Notes: generated from the sequence alone by a model not told the origin. A DNA stretch of 64,000 nt from Neobacillus niacini (GCF_030817595.1 NZ_JAUSZN010000001.1:504001-568000); one strand, 5' to 3'. Numbered from the stretch's first letter, positions 9,834 to 18,961 are shown. Program-made: numbers and translations.

Positions 9834-9876
9834 GAGTGTTTCATCGGTGCCATGCACCGGTAAAACACTCCTTTTT
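9834..9876. terminator. Terminator between GNAT and yisL
   Basis: GAGTGTTT pairs with AAACACTC around an inner CGGTGC/GCACCG hairpin, with T residues after the plus-strand arm. Its position between convergent genes suggests it acts on both. Confidence 0.85.
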
Positions 9877-9877
9877 A

Positions 9878-10231
9878 TTATTTTAATAAATCAAATCCCA
9901 TTGGGAGTGTAAAACCTAGAGCAAAAAGGATTATGAGAACGAGAGAAAATGCAATCCAGATTACATCTGTTTTCTTTCCTTTTTGTTTCCGGACGATTAC
10001 CATTTCAATTAGACCAATCATGACTATACCGAGAATTGCTTTTAAATAGTATGATAACGGAATGGAATAGGCTGCAAAGAAGAGCATACCTCCGGTTACG
10101 ATAATAAGTATGTATGTAGCTCGCAGAACCATATGCCATATTTTAATATTTTTTCCTTTGTTTTGAAGAACAGCAATGATGATTAGTAAAATTAGTGATA
10201 ATACGAGAGATGTTAAGTGTGCGTGTGTCAT
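9878..10231 (-). CDS. yisL: YisL-family (UPF0344) membrane protein
   Basis: The 117-residue protein has four hydrophobic helices and the family start MTHAHL, then KIWHMVLRATYILIIVTGG and a basic VRKQKGKK segment before the last helix. This layout and length match YisL of Bacillus subtilis, a conserved small integral membrane protein of unknown function. It is transcribed alone toward the GNAT gene. The ~480 bases upstream of it hold the T-box leader of leuA, transcribed the other way. Confidence 0.85.
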   Translation of the reverse strand: MTHAHLTSLVLSLILLIIIAVLQNKGKNIKIWHMVLRATYILIIVTGGMLFFAAYSIPLSYYLKAILGIVMIGLIEMVIVRKQKGKKTDVIWIAFSLVLIILFALGFTLPMGFDLLK

Positions 10232-10439
10232 ATAATTACTCCTTTAGTAAAATGAATGTTCTTATCTACAAACCTAGTCTAATAGGAGAATATAAAAGGA
10301 ATCTAAACTAAGTATTAAATTTTTCTCAAATAGATAAATTCAAACAAAGATTTTGATAAATTCAAAAAGTTGAACAATAGGTCTTGGAAAGTATCAGAAT
10401 TTAGTATAAAATAAGGAAAATAAAAAATTAAATGATAAA

Positions 10440-10676
10440 AACACAATGATAGGGAGTATTAAGGATCGTTTATTGTTTAGAGAGCTGTCGGCTGGTGAAA
10501 GACAGTCAATAAACTCCCCAACTCGCCCAGGAGTGGTAAGGCTGATAAGTAGGTCTTAACGGTTGACAACCGTCACAAAGTCTTAAAGTGGGTTCGTTTG
10601 TATCTAAATGAACCAAAAAGAGTGGTACCACGAAGGCAAAGCCTATCGTCTCTTATGAGATGATAGGCTTTTTTAT
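10440..10676 (+). promoter_or_regulatory. T-box leader (leucine) controlling leuA
   Basis: The leader contains the T-box core GAGTGGTACCACG at about 10619-10632, followed by a terminator hairpin at 10639-10676, and an upstream Stem I with the AGAGAGCTG start near 10480. Uncharged tRNA bound to such leaders pairs with the TGG of the T-box and lets transcription continue. The likely specifier triplet is CTC (Leu), at 10522-10524 or 10514-10516, in agreement with the downstream leuA. Boundaries are approximate. Confidence 0.93.
10639..10676 (+). terminator. T-box regulatory terminator
   Basis: A 14-bp stem AAGCCTATCGTCTC/GAGATGATAGGCTT with one G-T pair and a TTAT loop, followed by T residues, is the attenuator of the leucine T-box. 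Confidence 0.93.
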
Positions 10677-10711
10677 TTTATCTGAACATAATTGAAAAGG
10701 TGGTCATTAGA

Positions 10712-12418
10712 ATGAAAAATGTTGAAAAGTATTCAAGAGGTTATTTTATGCCCCCTGTCAAAAGCTTGAAATGGACAGAGAAGGAGTACATAACGGAGGC
10801 TCCTACTTGGTGTAGTGTGGATTTACGAGATGGAAATCAAGCTTTAGTTGTTCCTATGAGTCTGGAAGAGAAATTAGAATATTTTCAGTTGCTGTTGGAA
10901 GTAGGTTTCAAGGAAATCGAAGTTGGCTTTCCCGCTGCGTCCGAAACAGAATTTCAGTTTTTACGTACATTGATTGAACAGGATTTGATTCCAGATGATG
11001 TTACCGTCCAAGTGTTAACACAGTCTAGAGAAGCGATTATTAAAAAGACTTTTGAAGCGCTGGAAGGTGTGAACAAAGCTGTGGTTCACCTATATAATTC
11101 TACCTCAGTAGCACAGCGTGAGCAGGTATTTAAAAAATCAAATGAAGAAATCATCGATATTGCCGTAACCGGTGCGAAATTGCTTAAGAAGTATGCAGCT
11201 GAAACACAAGGGAACTTCCAGTTCCAGTATTCACCTGAAAGCTTTACGGGTACAGAGATGGAGTTTGCGCTTGAAGTTTGTAACACTGTACTGGATATTT
11301 GGCAGCCTACTGCAGACAACAAGGTGATTATTAATCTTCCAGCGACTGTGTCCATGTCAATGCCTCACGTTTACGCGAGCCAAATAGAATTTATGGGAGA
11401 TCACCTAAATTACCGGGACAATGTCATCCTTTCACTGCACCCACACAATGACAGAGGAACGGGGGTTGCTGATGCAGAACTGGGTTTGCTTGCTGGAGCT
11501 CAGAGGGTGGAAGGTACACTGTTTGGAAATGGTGAAAGAACAGGTAACGTAGACATCGTGACACTTGCATTAAACATGTATTCCCATGGGGTGAACCCAC
11601 ATCTTAATTTTGAGAATATCCGTGAAATTAGAGAAAAGTATGAAGAACTGACAAAAATGAATGTTCATGAAAGACATCCATATGGGGGTGACCTTGTCTT
11701 TACTGCATTCTCAGGCTCTCATCAGGATGCCATTGCCAAGGGAATGAAATGGCGTGAGGATGAAGAACGTCAATATTGGACAGTACCTTATCTTTTAATT
11801 GATCCGAAGGATATTGGCAGAGAGTATGAAGGTGATATTATCCGTATTAACAGCCAATCTGGTAAAGGGGGTATCGGTTATCTGCTTCAGCAGCATTATG
11901 GACTTGATATGCCTGCAAAAATGCGTGAAAACTTCGGATATAAGGTGAAAGATGAATCAGACAAAATGCACAAGGAAATTATGCCTAATGAGATCTATGA
12001 CATATTCAATAAAGAATATGTGAATATTAGTGCTCCGCTTGCGTTTAACAATTACCGTCCTACCCAAGGCGATCATTACGAAACGATTGTATCAATTCGT
12101 ATAGATAACGAAGTGCATGAATTTACGGGTGTCGGGAATGGAAGACTTGACGCCATCAGCAACGTTCTTCAAACCCAATTGGAAATCCAGTATAAGGATT
12201 TGGTCTATAAGGAGCACGCCCTAGAAATAGGCTCCAAATCCAACGCTGTTTCCTATGTGGGTATTACTGGTATGGATGGTACTGTCTATTGGGGCTGTGG
12301 AATTGACCCTGATATTATGACATCCTCTGTAAAAGCATTGTTTAGTGCCGTTAACAACATGGTAACTACTCTCAATGCACCAATTGGAAAAGGTTTCTCT
12401 CTAAATAAAAGAAGATAA
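10712..12418 (+). CDS. leuA: 2-isopropylmalate synthase, long form
   Basis: The start at 10712 (MKNVEKYSRG) is chosen over an in-frame GTG at 10700 since AAAGGTGG lies 8 bases before it. The protein of about 568 residues has the HMGL-like catalytic barrel opening with WCSVDLRDGNQAL (the metal-binding Arg-Asp), a SLHPHNDRGTGVA segment with the metal-binding histidines, GNGERTGNVD, and a C-terminal LeuA dimer/regulatory domain. Length and motifs fit the yeast/actinobacterial-type long enzyme, not the ~510-residue LeuA of the classic ilv-leu operon. It condenses acetyl-CoA with 2-oxoisovalerate as the first step to leucine. No leuB, leuC or leuD is nearby, so this is a free-standing copy under its own T-box. 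Confidence 0.95.
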   Translation: MKNVEKYSRGYFMPPVKSLKWTEKEYITEAPTWCSVDLRDGNQALVVPMSLEEKLEYFQLLLEVGFKEIEVGFPAASETEFQFLRTLIEQDLIPDDVTVQVLTQSREAIIKKTFEALEGVNKAVVHLYNSTSVAQREQVFKKSNEEIIDIAVTGAKLLKKYAAETQGNFQFQYSPESFTGTEMEFALEVCNTVLDIWQPTADNKVIINLPATVSMSMPHVYASQIEFMGDHLNYRDNVILSLHPHNDRGTGVADAELGLLAGAQRVEGTLFGNGERTGNVDIVTLALNMYSHGVNPHLNFENIREIREKYEELTKMNVHERHPYGGDLVFTAFSGSHQDAIAKGMKWREDEERQYWTVPYLLIDPKDIGREYEGDIIRINSQSGKGGIGYLLQQHYGLDMPAKMRENFGYKVKDESDKMHKEIMPNEIYDIFNKEYVNISAPLAFNNYRPTQGDHYETIVSIRIDNEVHEFTGVGNGRLDAISNVLQTQLEIQYKDLVYKEHALEIGSKSNAVSYVGITGMDGTVYWGCGIDPDIMTSSVKALFSAVNNMVTTLNAPIGKGFSLNKRR

Positions 12419-12436
12419 ATAATGGGTTATACAAAG

Positions 12437-12474
12437 AACCAACAGCAAGAATTAACATGCTGTTGGTTTTTTAT
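12437..12474 (+). terminator. Terminator after leuA
   Basis: A perfect 11-bp stem AACCAACAGCA/TGCTGTTGGTT with a 10-base loop and a T run, 18 bases after the stop. Confidence 0.93.
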
Positions 12475-12608
12475 TTCAATAAGATATGAAACTTTCATCC
12501 TGCGGGTGAATAGCATGTAGGCAAAGAGGATTGCCCATGTTGTTCAGTCAGCAGAACTGAAATTGAGGTGATTCCAGCTAAATGTAAGGATAGATTGGAG
12601 GTAAGTTA

Positions 12609-14423
12609 ATGCAGTTATTTTACACAGTCCGTCCTGGGGATACACTTTACCTGATTGCGAGACGCTGGGAGCTCCCGTTAGAGACGCTGATTGCGGCGAA
12701 TAATCTGACCTCGCCCAACTCTATTTTTGTGGGTCAGCAGCTTTCCGTTCCTCCTGGTGTAGATGTCATCCGTGTGAAACCAGGAGATACTGTTAATCAA
12801 ATTTCTCAAAATTTTGGGGTTCCAGCTTCGGTTATCATCCAAGCTAATGAGCTTCAGCCCCCTTACGTAATCCAAGCTGGTCAGTTGTTGAAAGTACCAC
12901 CTGGTGTCCCTCACTATGTGGTCCAGCCTGGAGATACCTTATTCCAAATCGCAAACCGTTTTAACGTAATAACTGGAAGTCAAAGCAACTTCGAGTTAAT
13001 AATGAAAGTTAATAACCTGTCGTCTACCGTTATTTCACCAGGTATGAAACTCATCATTCCATACGCTCCTCCTGGTGATAGGGGTGTAATTGCTTATACC
13101 TCCAATCGAAGTGGCAGCTATGATATTTGGATTTATAATCCTAGTAACGGTGTGAACCAACAAATCACGAATGGATTAGCAGAATCTTATTCGACTCCTT
13201 ATTGGTCACCTGACAGTACAAAAATCGCCTTTGTAGGAAAAAATGGAATTCTCGACATTCTTAATTTAGTTGATAACAGTATAACGCAAATAGACCAGTT
13301 TGCAGACGGATTAGGTGTTTTTCTCGATTGGTCTCCTAATAGCCAAGAGATTGTTTATACAAAACCAAATGGGTTGGTCATTTACAATGTGATTACCCAT
13401 AGTGCCCGAATCCTTAATGCTCCTGGTCCAACAGACGCACAATGGTTTCCAAGCGGTACTGATTTGCTTTTTCAACAAGAAAATACCAAAGGAGTAAGCC
13501 AGCTTTTTCGCATTAAAACCAATGGAACGGGTAAAGTGCAAATCACTAGAAATACAGGTGGAAGACTTAATAATGTTCGACTTTCTCCTGACGGAACCTA
13601 TGCTTTATATACAACCCCAGGTGCTAGTATCTCAATCATTTACAGTGTAAACCTGGCAACTGGAAACGTAATAGAGGTAAAAGGGGGTCCTTTAGCGAAG
13701 AATTATTTCCCAACCTGGTCACCTGATTCTTTAAGCTTCGCATATAGCGCCACTGCTTTCGAAAACATTGGCTATTTCTCGCTGATAAGAACAGCTGGAA
13801 GACAAGGGATGAACGAAGTAACAAGAGCGATTTCCGATTGCTTTGCCACCCCTGTGACTTGGTCGCCAGACAGCAGGAAAATTGCCTATCTTTCTGGATG
13901 TAAGCAACAAGGCAGTCCCAGTGAAATCTGGCTGATGGATTTAACTCATCCTGTTCCAATACAACTAGTAGAAGGTGGTGCGATCACAGCCTTACAATGG
14001 TCACCGTTACCAATTACTACCGTCAAAAAAACATACTCCAATTCAGTCTATAAAGTTCGTTTCCAATATCCATCCCATTGGCAGCGTGTAAACGATGAAA
14101 GATATGAAGGGGAAGATGGTTTCTTTCAAATTTCAGCCATAGCCTCTGATCAATCGATTGAGGTGGTTTGTCAGAATGAAGCCTTCCACAAACTGAACCC
14201 ATATGGCACCCAGCCGCGCATCCAGCACACAAATATCCAGAATCAACCGGCCTGCTTCATTTACCCTTCCGAAGACCAGCAGGTGGAAATGAGAAATCAA
14301 GCAGCATTGATTGTACGTTATCCGACTCCGGTTGTAATAGAAGGAACAGAATATCAGTACTTTATTCTGTGGGCCGACCAGAACCACATCATTGAAATGA
14401 GCACTTCACTTACATTGCAATGA
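12609..14423 (+). CDS. Triple-LysM protein with TolB/WD40-like beta-propeller
   Basis: The 604-residue protein opens directly with LysM repeats and no signal peptide. Three repeats are visible (about residues 5-48, 53-97 and 101-150), each with the xVxPGDTLxxIA pattern and an ending such as GQQLSVP. Residues ~157-465 contain about six propeller blades marked by WSPDS or related turns (YWSPDSTKIAF, DWSPNSQEIVY, TWSPDSRKIAYL), as in TolB. The last ~140 residues form an unrecognised alpha/beta domain. LysM binds peptidoglycan; the absence of a signal peptide and the sporulating host suggest a spore cortex or coat protein that assembles from the mother cell, as with SafA or YaaH. That placement is inference. 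The gene is flanked by terminators on both sides. Confidence 0.85.
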   Translation: MQLFYTVRPGDTLYLIARRWELPLETLIAANNLTSPNSIFVGQQLSVPPGVDVIRVKPGDTVNQISQNFGVPASVIIQANELQPPYVIQAGQLLKVPPGVPHYVVQPGDTLFQIANRFNVITGSQSNFELIMKVNNLSSTVISPGMKLIIPYAPPGDRGVIAYTSNRSGSYDIWIYNPSNGVNQQITNGLAESYSTPYWSPDSTKIAFVGKNGILDILNLVDNSITQIDQFADGLGVFLDWSPNSQEIVYTKPNGLVIYNVITHSARILNAPGPTDAQWFPSGTDLLFQQENTKGVSQLFRIKTNGTGKVQITRNTGGRLNNVRLSPDGTYALYTTPGASISIIYSVNLATGNVIEVKGGPLAKNYFPTWSPDSLSFAYSATAFENIGYFSLIRTAGRQGMNEVTRAISDCFATPVTWSPDSRKIAYLSGCKQQGSPSEIWLMDLTHPVPIQLVEGGAITALQWSPLPITTVKKTYSNSVYKVRFQYPSHWQRVNDERYEGEDGFFQISAIASDQSIEVVCQNEAFHKLNPYGTQPRIQHTNIQNQPACFIYPSEDQQVEMRNQAALIVRYPTPVVIEGTEYQYFILWADQNHIIEMSTSLTLQ

Positions 14424-14434
14424 TCACCAAAACG

Positions 14435-14464
14435 AGTTGCTCTTCCTATAGAGCAACTTTTTTG
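14435..14464 (+). terminator. Terminator after the LysM gene
   Basis: A 9-bp perfect stem AGTTGCTCT/AGAGCAACT with a 6-base loop and a T run. Confidence 0.92.
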
Positions 14465-14509
14465 ATAGGGTGAGAATGTATATTAAATTTAGTATAAGGA
14501 TGATTACAT

Positions 14510-15283
14510 ATGAAAAAAGAAGAACAACAACTGAACCAGGTAGTTGAAACCATGATGGCACATCGCTCAATTAGGAAATACGCTAATCAACCAGTTTCAA
14601 ATGAAGATTTGGATAAGATTATTCGTTCTACCCAAGCAGCCCCCTCCTGGGTAAACGGTCAACACGTTACCATAATTTCCATTCAAGATCCTGAGCGAAG
14701 AAAGAAAATGGCGGAGCTTGCAGGCAACCAAAAGCATATTATTGAAGCACCCGTTTTTCTGGTGTTTTGTGCAGATTTCCACCGTATCAAGGTAGCTTGT
14801 GAAATGGAAGGAATCGAGTTCAGGGCTGCTGTCAATCCTGATTTATTACTAGTTGGAACAGTAGACGTTGGTATTGCGCTAGGAAATGCCATAACTGCTG
14901 CGGAATCATTAGGTTTAGGGACAGTGCCAATTGGGGGAATACGGAGAAGTCCACTAGAATACATTGAACTGCTGAATTTGCCAGAGTATGTCATTCCAGT
15001 TTCAGGCTTATGTATTGGCTATCCAAGTGAAACTCCGGATTTGGTACCGCGATTACCAAAGGAAGCTATCTATCATGAAGAAAAATACAAAGAGAATGTA
15101 CATGAAGAAATCGAAAAGTTTAATCAAATTCATCTTGAAGCAACGAAAGGAAGACAAAGCGGAGGTTCTACCTGGACACAAAGAATGGCTAATTTTTATA
15201 AGGACCCATTCTATATAAATGATGGTTATAAACACGTAGGAAAAATGCTGAAACAACAAGGTTTTACAAAACGTGAAAAATAA
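14510..15283 (+). CDS. NfrA-like FMN-dependent NAD(P)H nitroreductase
   Basis: The 257-residue protein is collinear with NfrA of Bacillus: HRSIRKYANQPV near residue 18 (FMN phosphate contacts), AAPSWVNGQHVT, IIEAPVFLVFCADFHR, the loop AAESLGLGTVPIGGIRR and a C-terminal helix ending MLKQQGFT. These enzymes use NAD(P)H and FMN to reduce quinones, nitro compounds, flavins or disulfides and are often induced by thiol or heat stress. AAGGA stands upstream of the ATG. The gene is monocistronic with its own terminator. Confidence 0.9.
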   Translation: MKKEEQQLNQVVETMMAHRSIRKYANQPVSNEDLDKIIRSTQAAPSWVNGQHVTIISIQDPERRKKMAELAGNQKHIIEAPVFLVFCADFHRIKVACEMEGIEFRAAVNPDLLLVGTVDVGIALGNAITAAESLGLGTVPIGGIRRSPLEYIELLNLPEYVIPVSGLCIGYPSETPDLVPRLPKEAIYHEEKYKENVHEEIEKFNQIHLEATKGRQSGGSTWTQRMANFYKDPFYINDGYKHVGKMLKQQGFTKREK

Positions 15284-15294
15284 GTATTGAATTG

Positions 15295-15330
15295 CCTATG
15301 GAATGTATTGTTTATTCCATAGGTTTTTAA
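15295..15330 (+). terminator. Terminator after the nfrA-like gene
   Basis: A perfect 10-bp stem CCTATGGAAT/ATTCCATAGG and a TTTTT tail. Confidence 0.92.
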
Positions 15331-15591
15331 TATTAAAAAAGTAAAAGATGAAGGATTTCAATAACTGACATAATATCATTAACACGACCACTTGAAATGG
15401 TACCTTTTTTTCATAAATTAGTAATTAGTAATGTCATATATTTTTCCCCCGCATAAACATATAATGCATGTCTAGGGGATAATGCTACAACCCTAATTAA
15501 AACCTTCTTAGCTTTAGGAAAATTGATGGAAGAGGGATTACCAGGGATTTTATGTCTTGGATATACAACATGCCTAGGTATGGAGGTTAAG
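15331..15591. other. AT-rich intergenic region before the sugar-epimerase pseudogene
   Basis: With the terminator this is a 308-base gap. A short open frame (from 15523) runs into the epimerase gene but lacks a ribosome binding site and looks unlike a protein family. The real ribosome binding site, GGAGG, lies at 15582-15586. I see no repeat or RNA gene here. Confidence 0.4.
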
Positions 15592-16556
15592 ATGGAAACA
15601 AATTTTAAAAATCAAAGGGTTTTAATCACAGGGGCAAATGGTTTTATAGGATCTCATATGGTTGAAAGAATGGTAAAAGAACAGGCGCAAGTTTCTGTTT
15701 TTGTTAGGGATTCCTCCGACTTATGGAGACTGGATGAAGTTAAAAAGGATTTAGACATCTATAGAACAGATTTAGGAATTTGGAGTTGGTCAATAAAAAC
15801 GTAATGCAAATAAAACCAGACTTTATTTTCCATTGTGGTGCATATGGCGTTGATGGAAGACAAAAGGATTTTTTTGTGGCTGCGGGTGCCAATATTAATG
15901 GAACCATGAATCTGATCCATTCACTGAAAGATATTGGCTGTAAAAAGTTTATTAATGTTGGAACGAGTATGGAGTATGGCAATAAACAGGAACTCATTAA
16001 AGAGGAGTCTTTTTTAGAGCCAGTAAGTATCTATGGGAGTACAAAAGCCTCAGCCTCCATCATGGCCCACCAAATGGCAGGAAACTATGATATTGATTTA
16101 GTTACACTAAGACCTTTTGGAGTTTTTGGAGAAAAAGAAGGCTCCCATAAGTTCTTTCCTTACGTCATTTTATCAATGCTAGAGGGTAAACAAGTAAACT
16201 TAACCCCTTGTGAACAATATCGGGATTATTGTTATATTGAAAATGTCATTAACGGATTTGTTTTAGCCACTCAAAACAATGCCATCAAAAATGAGATTTT
16301 TAATATTGCAAGTGGTGAAATTCACAAACTTAAATTTTACGTGGATATTATTAAAAATGAAATGAAACCTGTGAACCTACCAAATTATGGGGCAATACCC
16401 TATAGAGAAAATGAAGTTTGGAGACAACAACCGGATATTTCAAAGATTAGAAATCATTTGAAGTGGGAGCCAAAGATAAGTCTTCAAGAAGGGATTGCTA
16501 AAACAGTATCATGGTATAAGGAGAATAAACATATGTTCATAGGAACGACGAGGTGA
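15592..16556 (+). pseudogene. NAD-dependent sugar epimerase/dehydratase, frameshifted
   Basis: Two frames together give one extended-SDR protein of about 321 residues. The first part (from ATG 15592, with GGAGG just upstream) encodes QRVLITGANGFIGSHMVERM, the NAD-binding GxxGxxG. The second part (open from 15780) carries DFIFHCGAYGVD, GTSMEYG, the catalytic SIYGSTKAS (YxxxK) and the C-terminal EGIAKTVSWYKENK. The break lies at about 15773-15778: a single lost base in TTTAGGAAT would turn DLRNLELVNK into the present reading. The protein would convert a nucleotide sugar for a surface glycan; a cupin isomerase and a glycosyltransferase follow. It may be real inactivation or a sequencing error. 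Confidence 0.8.
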
Positions 16557-16751
16557 CACAGCAAAGGTAATGGGTGTTGATGCAGTAGCAATTAATAATA
16601 CAAATGAAATTTCCTCAAAATGATTCCCTCAACTATTCTATTAATTACCAAATTACGCTTAAAGTTGCTGAGGCTGCAATACTTTTTACTCCGTGTCCAA
16701 TATATCGGAGTTGGTCTTGCTCAAATTTGCAATAAATAAAGGGATGATAAT
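16557..16751. other. Possible gene remnants between epimerase and cupin gene
   Basis: The 195 bases contain short open stretches that read like protein, for example a frame with AKVMGVDAVAINN after 16560 and another with LKVAEAAILFTPCP near 16660-16700, each ended by a stop. I cannot assign them. They may be debris of a gene lost from this sugar cluster, or chance. Confidence 0.25.
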
Positions 16752-17156
16752 ATGGAGAATTGGTATGAATTGATTCACTTTCAAACTTTTGGAGATAAAC
16801 GCGGAAGCCTTAAGAAGTTGTTAATGATAAGTCAACTTAAAGACGTTGAAAAAATTGAAGAGATATACGTTCTCTTTTCTAATCAGGGAAGTGTCAGGGG
16901 AAATCACTATCATAAGGAAACATTAGAATATTTTTCTGTAATAAGCGGTAAAGCGAGAGTGGCATTAAAGAATTTGAATACAGGTGCCTTTGAAGAAATC
17001 ATCATATCAGCAAATAATAATGTTATCCTCAAAGTTCCACCCTACGTAGTGCATGCTTTTAAAAATGAAGAAGAGGAACCGTTTATTATGCTTGCTATAT
17101 CCTCAAAAGAATACAATAAAAATGATACTGATACATTCCCAATGACAATCATTTAA
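16752..17156 (+). CDS. FdtA/WxcM-like cupin, sugar 3,4-ketoisomerase family
   Basis: The 134-residue protein is a single cupin domain of the dTDP-keto-sugar isomerase group. It keeps the family opening FGDKRGSLKKL, the metal/substrate segment RGNHYHKETLEYFSVISGKA and the closing VPPYVVHAFKNEE. FdtA, QdtA and WxcM-type proteins shift the keto group of dTDP-4-keto-6-deoxyhexose to make 3-amino- or 3-keto-deoxysugars for surface glycans or S-layers. No aminotransferase follows here, so the sugar made is unknown. Its place between an epimerase and a glycosyltransferase supports a role in glycan synthesis. Confidence 0.82.
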   Translation: MENWYELIHFQTFGDKRGSLKKLLMISQLKDVEKIEEIYVLFSNQGSVRGNHYHKETLEYFSVISGKARVALKNLNTGAFEEIIISANNNVILKVPPYVVHAFKNEEEEPFIMLAISSKEYNKNDTDTFPMTII

Positions 17157-17231
17157 TTTATATAGATGGATACGGTTTTCAGAAACTATCCGGTATTTGG
17201 AAAATATGGAAAAAGGGAATGTGATAAAAAT

Positions 17232-18023
17232 ATGAAGAAAATTTGCTTTGCAATCCTTGTTCATGAAAATAGAGAAGTGATTCAAGACCAAATCGAGAAC
17301 ATCCGTTACTTTTGTCCAAACTCTTCTATTGTCTTTTTTCAAAGTGGTAATGACGATAATTTATGTAAGGGACTTGGTTATCCTATTTGCCCAACTTCAC
17401 ATCCAATGAAATATGGAAGAACATATGGCTGGTTCTTTTTCAATATCATGGAATGGCTTGAAAATACGGGTTATGAATATGACTACTTAATCAATTTAGA
17501 TTCAGATTCTCTCTTTGCAAAAAAGGGGTTTGAGGAATTTATTATCTCGGAAATGAACGAATTTGATTATATGGCTGCACATTATGGAATGGCAACAGAA
17601 CATTGGTTTCCCGGGAATACAATGAAAAAGGTTTGGCATTTATGGCAGCCAATATTTAATATGGATTATTTTTATGGTTGTTTTGGCTCACAAGTTTTTA
17701 GTCGGAAGTTTGTTAAGCAGATACTTTCCTTTAACAAATTGGAAGAGATGAAAAGGATTATGAAACAAACTGAAGATGATGTATTGGCTTTAGAGGAAAT
17801 GTTATTTGCAACTTTAGCAAAAACTCTAGTTGTAAAATCAAAACCTTATCCTGCTAATATTGGTAAATGGATGCGTGATAGACCAAAGTATAGGAGAAGA
17901 GAACTTATAAATGCTGTTAAAAATAATGAGCAATGCTATTTGTTACATCCTGTCAATAGATTTATGAATGATCCTGCTAGGACTTTTATAAGAAGTATGG
18001 TTCATTCCGGAAAAAAAGAGTAG
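17232..18023 (+). CDS. Glycosyltransferase, DxD-type
   Basis: The start at 17232 (MKKICFAILVHENRE) is chosen because it opens directly on the first beta strand; an in-frame ATG at 17166 gives 22 extra, unconserved-looking residues. The ribosome binding site AAGGGAA is rather far (about 13 bases). The protein carries NLDSDSLF, a DxD-like metal and nucleotide-sugar site, and a mid-region FGSQVFSRKF. Overall it resembles small GT-A or GT14-like transferases of Bacillus surface-glycan clusters. Donor and acceptor are unknown. It is the last gene of the little group starting at 15592 and ends before a terminator at 18105. Confidence 0.7.
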   Translation: MKKICFAILVHENREVIQDQIENIRYFCPNSSIVFFQSGNDDNLCKGLGYPICPTSHPMKYGRTYGWFFFNIMEWLENTGYEYDYLINLDSDSLFAKKGFEEFIISEMNEFDYMAAHYGMATEHWFPGNTMKKVWHLWQPIFNMDYFYGCFGSQVFSRKFVKQILSFNKLEEMKRIMKQTEDDVLALEEMLFATLAKTLVVKSKPYPANIGKWMRDRPKYRRRELINAVKNNEQCYLLHPVNRFMNDPARTFIRSMVHSGKKE

Positions 18024-18104
18024 ATATATAATAGGATTAACCAGGCGGAATCATCCATAGAATACTAGTAGAAAACAAGATTTAAGGAAAAATAAAATTT
18101 GTAT

Positions 18105-18140
18105 GCCTATGGAGGTTAGCCTTCCATAGGCTTATTATTT
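18105..18140 (+). terminator. Terminator after the glycosyltransferase gene
   Basis: A 9-bp stem GCCTATGGA/TCCATAGGC with a T-rich tail. Confidence 0.8.
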
Positions 18141-18152
18141 TCATTCTTAACA

Positions 18153-18187
18153 TGGAAAAGTCCTCCATACGTAAAAACAGGAGGACT
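18153..18187 (-). terminator. Terminator after the AIM24 gene
   Basis: AGTCCTCC pairs with GGAGGACT around a 13-base loop; on the minus strand it is followed by TTTTCC, just past the AIM24 stop. Confidence 0.8.
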
Positions 18188-18197
18188 AATCATATTT

Positions 18198-18899
18198 TTA
18201 TGTAATATTTTGCTTGGACTTCATGTAGACCTCTTCAAAAGGCTGAATCACCACAAAGCCGTCACCTTCAAATTTCATTTGAATCGACTCACCGCTGCCT
18301 CTTCCTAGCAATGTTTTTAACGTAATATCCGTTTGAAAGGTTGGCATCAGATTACCAGACCAGGCGACGGTTGCATTTGGATCCGTAATGACAGGGTTTC
18401 CTGGTGTTACTCTTAATGTGATTGGTTCATAATGCGCCGTAAAGGCAATCATCCCAGTTCCTTGACAGCGAACGTTGAATAACCCACCAGCAAGCATTCC
18501 AGCAATTTTTTTCATTAATTTAATTTCCCATTTAATACTAGGTTCAAAGGCTAATAGATCGTTCCCGTTAATATAAATAGAATCATTACTTAAATTGAGG
18601 ATAATAATTTTCTTTCCGCTATCCGCAAGATATAATTTTCCTCTCCCATTGGCCTTCATTAAAGAAGCGCCTTCTCCCGTAAATGCCTTTTTTAATGCAG
18701 TCCCGAGACCATGCTCTAATATTCCTTCACGGACAAACTTGATTTCACCGTGATACGCAACCATGGATCCCGCCTTTGCCCAAACCTGTCCGTCTAAGTT
18801 TACCTCCAACATCCGTGGCGTCTCCAATTCAAAAAAACCTTCGCCTTTATCTTTCTGCTCTGTTTGTTTAATGAATTCTTCAATCGAATATCTACTCAT
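18198..18899 (-). CDS. AIM24-family protein
   Basis: The start at 18899 (MSRYSIEEFIKQT) is preferred over a codon 54 bases upstream because it matches the usual family N-terminus. The 233-residue protein has the AIM24 beta-rich fold: FFELETPRMLEVNLDGQVWAKAGSMVAYHG, then a Gly-rich strand run around RGKLYLADSGKKII, and GMIAFTAHYEPITLRV toward the end. The family is named after a yeast mitochondrial protein. Bacterial members are cytoplasmic or envelope-associated and their function is not known. The gene is separated from the next minus-strand gene by a terminator at 18962. Confidence 0.85.
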   Translation of the reverse strand: MSRYSIEEFIKQTEQKDKGEGFFELETPRMLEVNLDGQVWAKAGSMVAYHGEIKFVREGILEHGLGTALKKAFTGEGASLMKANGRGKLYLADSGKKIIILNLSNDSIYINGNDLLAFEPSIKWEIKLMKKIAGMLAGGLFNVRCQGTGMIAFTAHYEPITLRVTPGNPVITDPNATVAWSGNLMPTFQTDITLKTLLGRGSGESIQMKFEGDGFVVIQPFEEVYMKSKQNIT

Positions 18900-18961
18900 T
18901 ATTCCCACATCCTTCCATTCTTTTATTATGTAGCTCTTCTTGCTGTGTTTCAATATTTTTA

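Noticed and set aside
9849..9862. CGGTGCCATGCACCG as a copy of the GGTGCCTGTCA repeat
   Set aside because: It is the inner stem of a terminator and matches the repeat only in GGTGCC.
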